From Entrophospora sp. SA101 (lineage: Eukaryota > Glomeromycota > Glomeromycetes > Entrophosporales > Entrophosporaceae): DNA of 18,773 nucleotides. The position numbers were made by a program, and so were the translations under genes. Positions within the stretch are counted from its first letter, which is position 1. Each line of letters opens with the position of its first letter. The DNA lies in contig CAUDNR010000352.1 of NCBI GenBank assembly GCA_958430865.1, positions 5,880 to 24,652 on the forward strand, given 5' to 3'. Positions 8,686 through 17,784 of this stretch are shown here, in pieces. The notes beneath the pieces were generated by a model, which did not search any database, was not told the origin of the DNA, and saw only the letters and a program-made list of their open reading frames with translations.

Positions 8686-9021
8686 TCAAATGTATTTATA
8701 ATTGATATAGCTTTCATGCTTATCAACTTTTTTTATTGTTTTGATATTATCCAACATCTCTGAAATAATAGTATCCTTTAAAATCTTATCCGCAACTTTT
8801 GCCACAAATTTTGATTTGATATATTGTAGGTTACATTTTTCTGGATCAAACAAACTAATTATACCCATTTTTACAAGGTCCCTAAATTTATATAAAAAGA
8901 TAAATAGTCTTAAAGTTACCTAAGATCATTTACAAAGTATTCATAATAATAAATAAAACGTTGCCATTTCTTTGCTTTTTGATAAATATTGATTTAAGGA
9001 ACTGTTTATTTTTGCCAATTC
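8686..9021 (-). pseudogene. Exon-like blocks A and B of an unknown protein
   Basis: Block B (8881-8686) is a 65-codon open frame with protein-like content (DLVKMGIISLFDPEKCNLQY, later KFVAKVADKILKDT). Block A (about 9021-8920) starts after an acceptor (atatag) and ends YYYEYFVNDL. It joins B through a split Arg codon, AG|G, across GTAACT..TTTAG, which keeps the frame. That intron would be only 38 nt, shorter than the 73-92 nt introns elsewhere, so the junction is doubtful. Block A needs a one-base shift in a TTAAATC run. It diverges from the SF3B4 gene at 9269. No family recognised. Confidence 0.35.
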
Positions 9022-9268
9022 CTATATTGATATACACTATTAAGTTATTATATAAAGAGGAAATTTACATATAATTAAAAAAAAAAAAGACATATTATTA
9101 AACTTTGACCCGAAGTCTGGAATTTTTTTAAAAGTCAAAACATCATCAATATCGCGACTTGTACTACCAGTTGGATTTAGCATTTATTTTTTTATTTTTT
9201 GTAATTATAATTTTTGTAACATAACAAACAATTGGTCACTCGTATTTACGGGACTCTTTCAATATAAA

Positions 9269-10268
9269 ATGTCTCGTCTTACTGAAGAACGTAATCAAGA
9301 TGCTACTGTATATATAGGAAACTTGGATGAAAGATGTACTGAAGCACTAATCTGGGAATTAATGCTTCAAGCTGGTCCCGTTGGTAAGTTTTCCTTTACC
9401 TCCTCTTCCTCCCTTCTCCTCCTCCCTACAAATAAATTTATTTACCAAACTACCTTTTTGTCTTTTCTTCTTAGTTAATGTCCATTTACCAAAAGATCGT
9501 GTTACTCAAACACATCAAGGTTATGGATTTTGCGAGTATATGAGTGAAGATGATGCTGATTACGCAATAAAAATAATGAATCAAATCAAATTATATGGGA
9601 AACCAATACGTGTTAACAAAGTATGTAGTAATAAATGATTCTATTATTTATTAGTCTTATTGCTATTAATCAATAACATTTATCTATGTATATGTCTATT
9701 TATTTATATTAGGCAACATCAGACAAAAAAAATTTAGATGTTGGTGCTTCATTATTTATAGGAAATTTGGATCTAGATGTAGATGAAAAATGCTATATGA
9801 CACTTTTAGTTCTTTTGATGTCATAGTGAAAACTGCAAAGGTGATAATGATGATGATGATGATGATAACAATCAATTAATGTAATTTGTCTTGTGAATAA
9901 TTAATTGATTTAGATTGCTAGAGATCCTGATGGTGGCAATAGTAAATGGTATGGCTTCATTTCATATGACAATTTTGATTCATCAGATGCTGCAATTGAT
10001 GCTATGAATGGCCAATATTTGATGAATAAACCAATTACTGTTTCATATGTATCCAAAAAGGATGGTAAAGATAACTATAGTTATTATTAAAAAATATACA
10101 TATACGCATCCAAACATACATTAATACACTTTCATTTATTTATATTTATTAGAAAGATTGTTGGCAGCACAAGCAAAAATCAAAGTTTACCAAATTTGTT
10201 TATTTGCTGATATTCATCCTGCTACTCAAATACTGCAACTATCCCTTAATAATATAGATATTTATTGA
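9269..10268 (+). pseudogene. Splicing factor 3b subunit 4 (SF3B4/Hsh49) relic
   Basis: SF3B4/Hsh49 is a two-RRM protein of the U2 snRNP SF3b complex that binds pre-mRNA near the branch site. Exons read 9269-9383, 9475-9620, 9713-9840, 9914-10064 and 10153-10268, with introns of 91, 92, 73 and 88 nt. Residues 1-90 are almost textbook: [20 protein letters not shown], the [13 protein letters not shown]1 and [14 protein letters not shown]2 starts VGASLFIGNLDLDVDEK and then loses one base in an A-run (9786-9790). The next frame resumes LYDTFSSFDVIVKTAK and, after the intron, [19 protein letters not shown]. The expected GERHG linker before ERLLAAQ is missing. A second A-run deletion follows, partly offset downstream, and the long proline-rich tail is absent. 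Introns are kept, so it is not a retrocopy. An isolated sequencing error is possible for one indel, not for all defects. Confidence 0.85.
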
Positions 10269-10317
10269 TTAAAAAATACTAAACTCCTAAAATATTTAAT
10301 TTCCTTTATTTTTAAAT

Positions 10318-10762
<445 letters not shown>

Positions 10763-11702
10763 CTAAAGAACTTTTGTATGAACACACATATATTATTACA
10801 AATATATTATATTGATTAAATACATTAAATTTAAAGAGGAGATAAAATTGGTTTTGTTGGATGATTCCTTTAAATGTTAGTGAAGGAAGAGTTAGGCTTT
10901 GAATGTGAATAATTATTTTTAAAGATTGCTCATTTATTATTATTGATTAACCATTGATTGATTGTATGTAACCAATTAATCTCATTTCCTTTAAAGTTGA
11001 TGAAGCAGTAATCAATCATTCTCAAATTGATTTTGTGTTATGATTTTCTTAGTAAAGAGAAAATTACATCATTTGATGAAGGTGGTAATGGCAAATCAAC
11101 CTTGATTTTATTAATTATATTTGCAACCTTTACTTACCAAATCCAAGCTGTCCCACAAACACAATTTAAAGCATAATTTGTGATATTGTTATAAATTGCC
11201 AAAATGTTTTCATGAAACATCCTGCTTCATATTCATCTGATATATGGGATATGCCACAACAAAACCAGAGCATCTTTAATTAGTGTCAACTTTCATAATT
11301 TAGATAAATTGCTCCAATCAAATAACAGTTTTGATTTGGTCCTTCTGAAATGAATAATAATATATTTTTATTTATTTTTAATATATATGATGGCAAATTT
11401 TTGTTTAATGTCATCATCATCATTTGTCATAATTTAAATCATATAGAGCTGATGATAAGTTTTGTTGATATGAAAGAAAGATAAAAATATATGCTGTTGA
11501 AGGTGGCCAAATATTATTTATTTTATTATAAGTTTGAGAAATGATTGTATTGGACATATTTTTTTTTTTAAAAAAAATCTTTTAAATTAATTAATTGAAA
11601 AAATTTTATAATTTATAATAAAATGATTCCAAATATTAAACAAAGCTTGATTTTTTTAAAAAAAAGATGAAAATCTTTACCAAGAAAAAAGGGTTTAAAT
11701 AA
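10763..11702. other. Stretch with one weak exon-like block, otherwise no gene
   Basis: On the minus strand 11138-11344 is bounded by a good acceptor (ttcatttcag) and a consensus donor (GTAAGT). It contains several stops, with protein-like pieces in different frames (GPNQNCYLIGAIYLNYE, IKDALVLLWHIPYI, SDEYEAGCFMKTFW). It may be a broken exon of an unidentified gene. The rest is A/T-rich with no supported feature. Confidence 0.3.
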
Positions 11703-12545
11703 TTAAACAATTTGACTGCTCAAGTAGACTTTGATTGAAAACAATCCATTTTTTCCTTTGACAGCAATTTTTGAATAATCAATCATAGAATCTTTCATTG
11801 TTTTCATACCAAAAGAACCAAGTGATTTCTTCATAGTTGCAGCTCTAGATGCAGCTTTACGAGTTGTCATTCTACCTTTAAATTCTACTCTTATACCTTT
11901 TAATTGGGTTGAGATAAATCGATCAGAGATTCCTACAAGTTTATTCCATTTAAGCGGATTTGGGTAACTTGGTAATTCTGCTGTTGGTTTATTTAAAGAG
12001 GTTATAGGTTTGGCAGAAATTGGAGCTGCTGATGTTGCTGGTATTATTAATGAATTGTTATCAATCAATGGTACTTTTTTAAAAAGATTTTTGAGAACTA
12101 ATCTTGACCTGTACCGTAAACAATTTTTTGCAAGATATTGAGCTAATATTTTACTATTAAGATAAGGATAATCTACTCGTATAATCATTGGTTCAACTTT
12201 TTTTTGATACATTTTCTCCAATAATTCTGTCAATCTCATCAAGGAAGATTCTTGAGGAGTTGCTTTTATGAGCATTGTTGGAATGTTTGCATCTGCAGTG
12301 CTTTGGAAATTAGGTTTTTTTGGTAATGATTCAAAATAATTGGGATTGTAATAATATTGTTTTACAATTAATTTTGTTGGAGTCTCTTTCAGTGATATGT
12401 CTGTAAAACCATTTTGAAAAAAATGTTCTAATGCTTGAATGGTGTTTTTTTCATAATTAAATGTTTTGCTTTGTCGAGGCTTAAATGCATATGAACTATT
12501 AGTCCAATCAATATTACTTTTTATACGAAGTGCTCTTGCATACAT
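11703..12545 (-). CDS. rps3: Mitochondrial small-subunit ribosomal protein uS3m (Rps3)
   Basis: This is an uninterrupted 280-codon frame with the layout of fungal mitochondrial Rps3, a head protein of the small ribosomal subunit at the mRNA entry side. Residues 107-155 (LTELLEKMYQKKVEPMIIRV, then YLNSKILAQYLAKNC..R.RLVLKNLFKK) match the conserved fungal mt-Rps3 block. Residues 216-275 (LKGIRVEFKGRM, SRAATMKKSLGSFGM, SKIAVKGKNGLFSIKVYL) match the S3 C-terminal domain. Both Trp codons are TGG. In most fungi this gene is mitochondrial. Here it lies among spliceosomal-intron relics, so it is either a nuclear-transferred gene or mitochondrial DNA inserted in the nucleus. Its N-terminus (MYARALRIKSNI) is basic, free of acids until residue 13 and suited to mitochondrial import, which favours a functional transfer. 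The start is the only upstream ATG in frame that I see. Confidence 0.85.
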   Translation of the reverse strand: MYARALRIKSNIDWTNSSYAFKPRQSKTFNYEKNTIQALEHFFQNGFTDISLKETPTKLIVKQYYYNPNYFESLPKKPNFQSTADANIPTMLIKATPQESSLMRLTELLEKMYQKKVEPMIIRVDYPYLNSKILAQYLAKNCLRYRSRLVLKNLFKKVPLIDNNSLIIPATSAAPISAKPITSLNKPTAELPSYPNPLKWNKLVGISDRFISTQLKGIRVEFKGRMTTRKAASRAATMKKSLGSFGMKTMKDSMIDYSKIAVKGKNGLFSIKVYLSSQIV

Positions 12546-13454
12546 TCTTATTAAAAAAAAATTTTTTGATTCATAAAATGATCATCACAAATAATGTCAT
12601 ATCAACTTTCGAGGAAAAGAATCATCTTCATCATTATCACTATCAAAGATTAATGATTTCTTTTTGTTTTTTTTACTGTTGTTGCTCATTCAAATTTTTA
12701 TTATATTATGAATATTTACATTTATTATTATTATTATTGTAATTACCAGAAAAACTCAAGCTAATTCCACACGGTTTCCATATTTTAGGTATTAGTATTG
12801 GTATTAGTATGTGAAAGCGCATTTTCCCACATTAGGATCTATTCAATATCAAAATGTGTTTGCCTGGTGCATTCCATATCAAAACACGCCTTTTCCGTAT
12901 TCAGACCGCATCTATTCAGTATTAGTACCTATTCTGTACATAGCTTTTTATAGGGCATAGATTTGTCAAGGTGAATTGGTTATAAGCACATTTTATTTTA
13001 AAAGTGCGGACATCCATATAAAATACTAATACAGTCAAGCATCGTTTCAATGGTACTGATCACCATAATTCGTTGTAATGATCGATACACGTTTTTAATG
13101 AATGATGATGTTGTTGAGACATTTTCAAAGGTTTTAATTGTAAAATTTTTATTTGATAAAAGAAAATTTCATCTTTATTTATACAGATTTCTTGGAATTT
13201 TATTCGTGTTATTTTTTTTATTTTAATTAAACAATTTTATTATTGTTCTTTAATATTAATATTATTGTCATCTTTTTTAAATTCGTTGTAATGCGGTCAG
13301 TACTATTATTATTTGAACGGATGGTAATTTTGAATAATATTTGACCTGATAAATAAAAATTCATTAATATTAAAAGAGATCCATTATAAAATGTATTATT
13401 ATTGTGAATCCTATTTAATCCTTCGTCCAGTAAATGATTGGTTAAATATACAAA
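12546..13454. other. Intergenic stretch with a repeat-like segment
   Basis: It would hold the promoter of the rps3 ORF on the minus strand, but I see no clear element apart from A/T tracts. The repeat at 12787-13033 is listed separately. The plus-strand open frame at 12530-12742 is low-complexity Tyr/His/Leu and is not called. Confidence 0.35.
12787..13033. mobile_element. Possible MITE with GTATTAGTATT ends
   Basis: GGTATTAGTATT at the left (repeated once, 11 bp on) is inverted at the right as AATACTAATACA. The interior is richer in GC and has diverged repeats of CTATTCAATATCAAAA-like words (near 12839, 12866 and 12902). No coding capacity. The target duplication is not clear, so this is tentative. 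Confidence 0.35.
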
Positions 13455-13592
13455 ATGATTGATGAATTTTCAGATAGGATATTTGCTGAAGTCCCATCAA
13501 CACAAATTACACAAAAATCACTTCCATATATAGAGCATGCTGCAACAAAACCAGACAAAGTGAACATTATGTCACAAGGAAATTTATATTAA
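13455..13592 (+). pseudogene. Short protein-like frame of unknown origin
   Basis: From ATG the frame gives 45 residues with varied composition: MIDEFSDRIFAEVPSTQITQ, then SLPYIEHAATKPDKVNIMSQ and GNLY. Another frame stays open just after the stop (MMKFADIIIVHYHSLIPYS). A possible acceptor (ttttcag) occurs near its start, so this could be an exon with a damaged 3' side. No family recognised. It is more protein-like than most frames in this AT-rich DNA. Confidence 0.3.
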
Positions 13593-14151
13593 TATGATGA
13601 AATTTGCTGATATCATAATTGTACACTACCATTCATTAATACCTTATAGTAAAAAACCCTGAAGTACTAAAATAAAATAGAAATGAAGGTAGGATGAATA
13701 AAAGTAGAGCACCCAATTATGGAAAATACATTTTCTGTTTGATGCTTATTATTCAGATGGTAATCATTCCGATAAGTGACAATTCTTTAATTACTCCATA
13801 ATTATTATCATTTCAATATTTTTTCTTTTTTTTCATCTAATTTTCAAGAAAAATTTACCAATAAAAACTTTGCCTGTTTGCAATCTACTAATCCTTGAAC
13901 TGCTTAAGCATAATCAATAAAGTAAAATAAAACAATATGATATTGATTTACCACTTCTGCACTTATCTGTAAAAAAAAATTATATAAATCCAGAACTTTC
14001 ACTTATGGAATTTATATTTGTAGTTTATCAACCCCTTGAAAATAACTATTCTCAAGTTAATAATCAAATATATATAACTTTCAATTTTTTTTTACTTAGA
14101 ATAATAATATAATAAACCTTTTAAATTTTTTTTTGTCATTAACACCATTTA
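13593..14151. other. AT-rich stretch, no gene seen
   Basis: No convincing frame or splice-bounded block on either strand. It ends with a polypyrimidine tract (near 14085 and 14127) ahead of the chitin-synthase-like piece. Confidence 0.35.
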
Positions 14152-14286
14152 CCAAAAGATATGTTTGTTGCTGAAGATAAACTACTTTGTAATAGAAGTT
14201 TATTCTATGAAAATTGGTTGTTCTTCTACAAGAATGCAATGTTATTCAATTCTTTCACTAAAATAGATAAATCTATATGTCTATAC
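14152..14286 (+). pseudogene. Chitin-synthase-like fragment
   Basis: About 45 codons read PKDMFVAEDKLLC, seven residues, NWLFFYKNA, then FNSFTKID. This fits the chitin synthase segment N-M-(Y/F)-L-A-E-D-R-x-L-x(..)-W-x-x-x-Y-x-K-x-A that lies before the QRRRW motif. AED carries the conserved acidic pair of the GT2 active site. The fragment stops before QRRRW, and I find no other chitin synthase exon nearby. It is a relic if correctly assigned. The match is short, so chance or another GT2 enzyme is possible. Confidence 0.4.
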
Positions 14287-14359
14287 ATATATATATATTT
14301 TAGTATTGGCTAACAGGCAAAATAAAACAAGCTTAGCTTTTGTACATCTACCATTCCCA

Positions 14360-14585
14360 CCGACTAAATGTCAGGCATAGGACATGATAGGCCTACCTTT
14401 GCACTCAAAAATGTTTGCCGTCTAAATGACAGGCGCAAGATCACCTTGAGTGCACTTCATCAATCCCATCGACTAAATGTCAGACGCAGGATGATGGAAT
14501 TACGATAAGAAGGTCACCGTCTAAATGACAGGCGTGATGGTCTCCTTTCGTACTTCCAACAATGACTACCGTCTAAATGACAGGC
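14360..14585 (+). repeat. Five-copy hairpin repeat array
   Basis: A 17-nt core, CCGTCTAAATGACAGGC or its variant CCGACTAAATGTCAGGC, occurs at 14360, 14418, 14469, 14517 and 14569 (spacings 58, 51, 48 and 52). Each core folds as a 5-bp stem with a TAAAT loop and one bulged A (NCGNC-TAAAT-GNC-A-GN). The two variants swap A/T in both arms together. Copy 3 has T at the first and A at the last stem position where others have C and G, so pairing is kept at two positions. The segments between cores differ but often start with GCATAGGA/GCGCAGGA-like words. The array lies about 150-380 bp upstream of the start codon at 14737 and may be regulatory. It is not a CRISPR array: cores are short and spacers uneven. 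Confidence 0.8.
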
Positions 14586-14611
14586 ATAGAAACGTAGGGG
14601 CGTCGAGGTAT

Positions 14612-14619
14612 TTTATATA
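14612..14619 (+). promoter_or_regulatory. Candidate TATA element of the 14737 gene
   Basis: TTTATATA occurs 118 bp before the ATG and just after the hairpin array. AT-rich DNA gives many such words. Position is the only support. Confidence 0.25.
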
Positions 14620-14736
14620 CAAAGTTGTTGTTTTGGTAATCGTGATGTCATAAAGAACTATTGAAGGAACAAATTTTCTGGATAAATTTTGTGTGACTCA
14701 ATAATAGTAATTCAGCCAATTAAATATGCATAAACA

Positions 14737-15936
14737 ATGGCGCGTGTCGAAAAATTTTCAATAATCAAGATAATAATAATTTTTATTTGTCTCATGTTAA
14801 CTGTAATTAGTGAACCAAGATTAACGGTAACAAAATATTACAACTTTCGGTGTAATGAAAATACACGTTCTATTGAAAATTTTTTCAAGGTTATCCCGGC
14901 ATCTAAATGGTCTTTGGAAGCTTATACAAACTATATTCTTGAACAATCTGATCTTACAATCAACTTTGAACAAGTACTCACCAATTTCATGGAAAGTCTG
15001 GACCAGATAAATCAGCTCTTTGTTGTTCCTTTATCTGTTCGGTCAATTTGTCAAAATTATATTGATTGGCTAAAGGTATATACTATTTTTCACATTTCAG
15101 TTTGGTAAATTGTCATCCAATATTGAATCCAACTTATTTGTCATTACAGACGTTGACAGGTAGGTATGTTATCGAAGCATGTCGTAAGTTCTTTGATGCT
15201 AAAGTATTGCTGAAAAAGAAGGTTGACATGAAAGCTGTTGTTGAGGTGCGTTGATACATACATGGATTTATAACAAAAAAAACAACAATACTTATATTAT
15301 GATGAATATTATATATAGGAAACAATCAATGTTACTTCTCATACAGAAGCATTCGAATCTTATTTACAACCTTCTTTTCTCTCAAACATTGAGTCTTCAC
15401 TATTTGAATCCGAAACTCCATCACCACAATCACCCTTTGGTTCAATATCTGTAATAAGAACACCTAATAAACGACCATTTGAAAATCCAGAAGTAAAGAA
15501 GTAAGTATTCAATATTTCTGCTTATCCTGTTTTGGGCAATGTCTAATTTTACATATTGCTTTTTTCATGTCAAGGTACTGTCAAGATTCTACTGTTATTT
15601 GTGCATTTGGAATGAAGCAAAAAGACCTTGAAGCAGAAATTGGTAAAGAATTGACCCAGGAGGTGCTTTCAACATGCAAATTTAACCCTCTTCTATGGAC
15701 ATCAAAATTGGAAGAATACATTGACAGTGCACTCAAGGTGAGTATCTTTTTCTGTAATATACTTTTATATTAGTCACAGGACATTGCAAATCAAATGTCA
15801 TTCAATATAAACATTACTCAAATAAAATTATTATCGTCCACTTCAAAAAAAAAATTCTCCGTTTTTCATATAGCAAGCGGTTTTCAACCATAATAAAATT
15901 TTTAGAGCCAGACTAGAACTTTCTAACAACAGTTAA
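14737..15936 (+). CDS. Secreted-type 280-aa protein, five exons, function unknown
   Basis: Exons 14737-15075, 15150-15245, 15319-15500, 15575-15737 and 15874-15936 join in one frame, with introns of 74, 73, 74 and 136 nt, each GT..AG. The last exon was found from its acceptor (tttttcatatag) and reads QAVFNHNKIFRARLELSNNS to TAA. The N-terminus has a basic start (MARVEKFSIIK), a hydrophobic core (IIIIFICLMLTVIS) and a likely cleavage site before EPRL, so the product probably enters the secretory pathway. The mature part is mixed-charge and largely helical-looking (FEQVLTNFMESLDQ; KELTQEVLSTC). It has a Ser/Pro-rich middle (SETPSPQSPFGSISV), sequons at NVT and NNS, and a basic NKRPFENPEVKK. I recognise no domain. 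A small secreted effector-like protein is possible. If the hydrophobic start is an anchor, it would be a type II membrane protein. No frame breaks are present, unlike the neighbours. Confidence 0.75.
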
Positions 15937-16109
15937 AAGAAAAGGTTAGCTTAAATATTGGTTATTCTATGCTATGTCAGAAGCATTTCTTTTCTTCACA
16001 CTTATTTTAAGATTTTCTTCCAACTAGTATGCAGACTAAAACAAATTCAGCAGCAACAATTGTGCCAAAGTGTTCCCTACAAAGTCACTTATAACTATTT
16101 GAAAGGTTG
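15937..16109. other. 3' flank of the 14737 gene
   Basis: It presumably holds the 3' UTR and polyadenylation site of the preceding gene. No distinct signal stands out from the A/T-rich background. Confidence 0.3.
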
Positions 16110-16632
16110 TGTTAGAAAAATTTAGACTTTAATTATAAGAGACTGATTTATAATTATTTATAGGTTATTAATTTATTAATTATTATAATATTAATTGATG
16201 GAATGAAACTATCATAGCAACACTATAATAGAAATGTTTAAAAGTTAAGTAGGCTATTACTAGCTTGTATATAAAAAACAAATCTTGGTTTATACAAGTA
16301 CAATCTGTGCTTATTATTAATACTATTTATTAATATATTGTTATGCGATCATCTAGATCTTATATACATCGGAATTAATGAGAGTGAATATAACAAACAA
16401 ACCTTGGTTTTTACAAGTACAATCTATGCTTATTATTAATATTATCTATTAATATATTGTTACGTGATCATCTAGATCTTATATACATCGGAATTAATGA
16501 GAGTTAATATAAACAAACCTTGGTTTTTACAAGTATAATCTATGCTTATTATTAATATTATCTATTAATATATTGTTACACGATCATCTAGATCTTATAT
16601 ACATCGGAATTAATGAGAGTGAATTAGTCACA
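16110..16632. mobile_element. LTR-like sequence with amplified promoter unit
   Basis: TGTTAG at 16110 and TATAACA ending at 16395 would be short inverted LTR ends (TGTTA..TAACA). Between and beyond them lie three tandem copies of a TATA-bearing unit (16278-16626), an arrangement common in U3 of LTR elements. No internal retrotransposon coding region, primer-binding site or clear 5-bp target duplication was found. A solo LTR is therefore inference. Confidence 0.35.
16278..16626 (+). repeat. Three tandem copies of a ~117-bp unit
   Basis: The unit starts ACAAAYCTTGGTTT at 16278, 16397 and 16513 (periods 119 and 116). Its second half, GATCATCTAGATCTTATATA followed by CATCGGAATTAATGAGAGT, is identical in all three. 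Copies 2 and 3 are closest. Variation clusters around TTAYRYGATC. It contains a TATA-like TTATATA and overlapping GATC/CTAG palindromes. Confidence 0.9.
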
Positions 16633-16838
16633 GTATCTTTTATTTTCTAGATGGTCAAAGCAAAATTATTTTCAATCCCGTTATTACAAAATCATCTTTA
16701 CCCGTTATATATATCAAGGTGATATCAAGGTTAAAGGTTATATAATTTCCTTTTTTATAAATATTTAATGTTGATCACGCGATAACTATCAACTATGTAG
16801 TGATACATTAACCAGTAATTTTACTTGATTATGCAGAG
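16633..16838. other. Stretch without a gene
   Basis: No supported feature other than a duplicated GATATCAAGG-like word near 16720. The stretch ends at a possible acceptor (ttatgcag). Confidence 0.3.
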
Positions 16839-16937
16839 CGAATACTATCCAAAATTTCACACGACAATTTTAAGCGATATTTAAAAATGAAAAATGAAAC
16901 AAGGAAACGAGAATTGATAGAGAATGTCAAGAGGTAG
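16839..16937 (+). pseudogene. Exon-like block, unknown protein
   Basis: Behind an acceptor-like ttatgcagag, about 32 codons read RILSKISHDNFKRYLKMKNE then TRKRELIENVKR, before TAG within a possible donor (AAGAG|GTAGCT). One frame over, EVASKAMDK continues. The charged, helix-like content differs from background. No family or partner exon is certain. Confidence 0.25.
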
Positions 16938-17032
16938 CTTCTAAAGCTATGGACAAATAATTAACGTCATCGACAGTAACATAGAAGGCATTTAATTTTG
17001 AGAAATGATATGCATTAATTACACACACATAC

Positions 17033-17103
17033 AAACTGACCATCATCTGACTTTAATTCAATTTGGTATTGATTGTGCAAATACTCCAACCCATTACCTT
17101 CTA
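17033..17103 (-). pseudogene. Exon-like block on minus strand, unknown protein
   Basis: Between an acceptor (ttttgacag) and a donor (GTATGTGTG), 23 codons read EGNGLEYLHNQYQIELKSDD then GQF. The plus strand also has a partly open frame here, so the strand is uncertain. No family recognised. Confidence 0.25.
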
Positions 17104-17283
17104 CTGTCAAAAATAATTTGATAAAAGGTAAAGTAATTCATAAGTTGGATGAGAAATATCTCCCAAACATTCAAAAAAAAAGTAATATATTTATAACAAA
17201 TTCAGCAAAAAAAAAAAAAACAATGAACTAACATGTTTAAAGGTATGTTTATAAACTCTTACACTTTGGAAAATTATTTCTAG

Positions 17284-17452
17284 TTTTACTATAAAGAAAT
17301 GATTGCAACATGCTTGGATCTACTAGATCAAAGGAAAGTATGTATGGTTTATTATAGTTAATTAATGTATTAAAATAGCAAATGTGTTGAATAAATGAGC
17401 ATCTTATTAACTATATAATATTTTTCATTAGGCAAAAGGATTAATAGTGTAA
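17284..17452 (+). pseudogene. Terminal two-exon block, unknown protein
   Basis: Exon 17284-17337 follows an acceptor (ttatttctag) and reads FYYKEMIATCLDLLDQRK to a GTATGT donor. After a 94-nt intron with a good acceptor (tttttcattag), exon 17432-17452 reads AKGLIV and a stop, in phase. This looks like the 3' end of a spliced gene whose upstream exons I cannot connect. The block at 16839 is a candidate but its phase does not match directly. Confidence 0.3.
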
Positions 17453-17784
17453 TTTTATAAATTATATTGTAATTACAAGTCGCAAAGTTCAATGCAAGCT
17501 TTCAACGTTCTGTAAATACATTTTTTACAAATAAAAATATTCAATTCAAATGGGGATATAATTTTTTAGATGATATTATTGATTAGAGAAATTATATTTG
17601 TGTTGCTTCAAACTATAGGTGCATTTTATTATTTTTGTCATTACGATGGCAATAGAAGTTTTCAATCTAGCATTTTGATAAATTGTGTATATAAAAAAAT
17701 TTAATAGTGGTGATCAGCGTAGTAATAAAATTATCCAATCAATTTCATTATGCTTCTAATAATATTCTCGAACATCAACATCAA
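17453..17784. other. AT-rich stretch, no gene seen
   Basis: No protein-like frame or structured repeat noticed. Confidence 0.35.

Noticed and set aside
8741..8923. 60-codon plus-strand frame
   Set aside because: It is the antisense shadow of minus-strand block B, which has the more protein-like sequence and an acceptor.
9381..9638. 85-codon frame starting inside SF3B4 intron 1
   Set aside because: The first third translates the pyrimidine-rich intron. Only the part from 9475 is coding, as exon 2.
11080..11110. Apparent P-loop (GGNGKST) on the plus strand
   Set aside because: Only a few codons are open and the rest of a GTPase or ATPase domain is absent.
14360..14585. CRISPR-like array
   Set aside because: Cores are only about 17 nt and fall into two variants, spacers vary from about 31 to 41 nt, there are no cas genes, and the DNA is eukaryotic with spliced genes.
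15066..15454. Plus- and minus-strand frames over introns 1-2 of the 14737 gene
   Set aside because: They are off-frame shadows of exons 2 and 3, whose splice joins keep a single continuous frame.
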